Source: JANWZL01 sp041640815
GTDB taxonomy: Bacteria; Pseudomonadota; Gammaproteobacteria; Burkholderiales; Thiobacillaceae
Direction: 5' to 3'
Assembly (NCBI GenBank): GCA_041640815.1
Contig: JBEPZO010000040.1
Span: forward strand, 1-15,960
DNA: 15,960 bases
Shown here: positions 14,393 through 15,960 of the stretch, in pieces
Numbering within the stretch: position 1 is the stretch's first letter
How the letters are laid out: every line of letters starts with the position of its first letter
Position numbers and translations under genes: made by a program
The notes under the pieces: model-generated
Told to the model about the DNA's origin: nothing
Database searches by the model: none
The model's input: only the letters and a program-made list of their open reading frames with translations

Positions 14393-15960
14393 ATGCAGGA
14401 GATGCTGTTTCCCGAACTCGCCGCTCAAGACATCTCGATCGACGTATTGCTCGAGAAATACGCCAAAGGCGAGGAGCGGACCGTGTTCGACGTGCGCCGG
14501 CGCGTGGCACGGGCGCTGGCCATGGTGGAGGAGCGGCGGCAGCGCGCCCGTTGGGAGAGCCGCTTCTTTGAGGCGATGGAGGCCGGTTTCATCCCGGCGG
14601 GCCGGATCAACTCCGCTGCGGGCACCGATTTGGCGGCCACCTTGATCAACTGCTTCGTGCAACCGGTAGGCGATGCCATCTCCGGCGAGGTCGACGGCAA
14701 GCCAGGCATCTACGTCGCTTTGGAGGAGGCGGCCGAGACCATGCGCCGCGGCGGCGGCGTCGGCTATGACTTCTCCAGCATCCGGCCGAAGGGGGCCCTG
14801 GTCAAGGGCACCCGCTCCAAGGCGAGCGGTCCGGTCTCCTACATGCGCGTGTTCGACTGCTCCTGCGAGACGGTAGAGTCGGCCGGCAGCCGCCGCGGGG
14901 CGCAGATGGGCGTGCTGCGCTGCGACCACCCGGACATCGAGGAATTCATCCATGCCAAGGACCACGGCGAGTTCAAGAACTTCAACCTCTCCGTGGGAGT
15001 GACCGACGCCTTCATGCAGGCGGTGGAGTCCGATGGCGAGGTCGAGCTCACGCACAAGGCACAGCCGAGCGAGGAGCAGCTGGCGGCGGGCGCCTACCAG
15101 CGGGCGGATGGCCTGTGGGTCTACCGCAAGGTACGGGCGCGCGCCCTGTGGGAGCAGATCATGCGCTCCACCTACGACCACGCCGAACCGGGCGTGCTGT
15201 TCCTGGACCGCATCAACCGCGACAACAACCTCTATTACTGCGAGACGATCGAAGCGACCAACCCGTGCGCCGAGCAGCCCCTGCCGCCCTACGGCTGCTG
15301 CTGCCTGGGCTCAGTCGACCTGACGCGCTTCGTGCGCGCGCCTTTCACGCCGCAGGTGCAGTTCGATTTCGCTGCCCTGGCCAAGGTGATCCCGGTTGCC
15401 GTGCGCATGCTCGACAACGTCCTCGATCTCACCGCCTGGCCGCTCGACAAACAGCGCCAGGAGGCGCACTCGAAGCGCCGCATCGGGCTGGGCTTCACCG
15501 GCCTGGGGGACGCCTTGGTGATGCTGGGGCTGCGATACGACACGCTCGAGGCGCGCGCCTTCGCCAGCCAGGTGGCCCAATTCATGCGCGATACCGCCTA
15601 TATGGCGTCGGTGGAATTGGCCAAGGAGCGCGGCGCCTTTCCCTTGTTCAACGCCGATCTCTATCTTTCCGGCGGCAACTTCGCTTCCCGCCTGCCCCCT
15701 GAGATCAAGGCCGAGATCCGCCGGCACGGCATCCGCAACTCGCATCTGTTGTCCATCGCCCCCACCGGCACCATCTCGCTTGCCTTTGCGGACAACGCCT
15801 CGAACGGCATCGAGCCGCCGTTCTCTTGGTTCTATACGCGCAAGAAGCGCCAGGCCGACGGCAGCTTCAAGGAATACCTGGTGGCGGATCACGCCTGGCG
15901 CCTGTTCCGGGAACAGGAGGGGGAAGACGCCCCTCTGCCGCCGAGCTTCGTCACCGCCTT
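14393..15960 (+). CDS. nrdJ: Class II (adenosylcobalamin-dependent) ribonucleoside-diphosphate reductase, 5' part
   Basis: NrdJ reduces ribonucleotides to deoxyribonucleotides using a thiyl radical generated from adenosylcobalamin, with or without oxygen. The first 522 codons are present and the frame is open at the right edge. The N-terminus is short, with no ATP-cone (no VxKRDG-type motif). Visible features: IPAGRINSAAGT (about 69-80), redox cysteine C87 in INCFVQP, RRGGGVGYDFSSIRP, the active-site finger NPCAEQ (N290, C292, E294) followed by the class II-like PLPPYGCCCLGSVDL, RRIGLGFTGLGD, and the phosphate-binding HLLSIAPTGTISLAF. GAGGAG at 14381-14386 stands 6 bases before the ATG, fixing the start. 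It is likely under NrdR control through the paired boxes upstream. A B12 riboswitch is not apparent in the 174-base leader. Confidence 0.94.
   Translation, partial: MQEMLFPELAAQDISIDVLLEKYAKGEERTVFDVRRRVARALAMVEERRQRARWESRFFEAMEAGFIPAGRINSAAGTDLAATLINCFVQPVGDAISGEVDGKPGIYVALEEAAETMRRGGGVGYDFSSIRPKGALVKGTRSKASGPVSYMRVFDCSCETVESAGSRRGAQMGVLRCDHPDIEEFIHAKDHGEFKNFNLSVGVTDAFMQAVESDGEVELTHKAQPSEEQLAAGAYQRADGLWVYRKVRARALWEQIMRSTYDHAEPGVLFLDRINRDNNLYYCETIEATNPCAEQPLPPYGCCCLGSVDLTRFVRAPFTPQVQFDFAALAKVIPVAVRMLDNVLDLTAWPLDKQRQEAHSKRRIGLGFTGLGDALVMLGLRYDTLEARAFASQVAQFMRDTAYMASVELAKERGAFPLFNADLYLSGGNFASRLPPEIKAEIRRHGIRNSHLLSIAPTGTISLAFADNASNGIEPPFSWFYTRKKRQADGSFKEYLVADHAWRLFREQEGEDAPLPPSFVTA

Noticed and set aside
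14375..15181. 268-codon minus-strand open frame across nrdJ
   Set aside because: Antisense shadow of nrdJ, which has full family motifs and a good ribosome-binding site.

Overview
This window is chromosomal DNA of a G+C-rich proteobacterium, most likely a betaproteobacterium. The case rests on the proteins (betaproteobacterial-looking HU, omega, SpoT and YicC) and on gene order: kinase/PP2C next to rph-rdgB-hemW on one side and yicC-gmk-rpoZ-spoT on the other. No species is claimed. Most of it is core housekeeping DNA. I see no insertion sequence, prophage, CRISPR array or integron.

Layout. The left edge (1-206) holds the 3' end of an AAA-ATPase/PD-(D/E)XK nuclease-family gene, followed by 275 bases without a recognisable gene. 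From 482 to 6171 seven genes are read leftward: a Ser/Thr kinase and an overlapping PP2C phosphatase, then rph, rdgB, hemW, a divergent folE-like gene, and a periplasmic YceI-family gene. A 51-base divergent gap (6172-6222) separates them from six rightward genes (6223-12742): yicC, gmk, rpoZ, spoT, ridA and recG. A leftward tRNA-Leu(CAA) gene converges on recG. Then come rightward hupB, xthA and, running off the right edge, a class II (adenosylcobalamin-dependent) ribonucleotide reductase gene, nrdJ.

How the genes fit together. The rightward block joins GMP kinase, the RNA polymerase omega subunit and the (p)ppGpp synthetase/hydrolase, so ppGpp metabolism and one of its receptors sit side by side. 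The leftward block joins 3' RNA trimming (RNase PH), nucleotide-pool cleaning (RdgB) and heme insertion (HemW), headed by a reversible-phosphorylation pair of visibly lower G+C. The right end has DNA packaging (HU), base-excision repair (ExoIII) and dNTP synthesis (NrdJ).

Most notable signals: (1) two copies of a 12-base element 31 bases apart upstream of nrdJ that fit the paired NrdR-box pattern; (2) a FolE-family protein that keeps the zinc ligands but lacks two residues usually important for GTP cyclohydrolase I; (3) a UUCG-tetraloop hairpin abutting the yceI ribosome-binding site; (4) a perfect 24-base palindrome after hupB. I found no convincing wholly new system.
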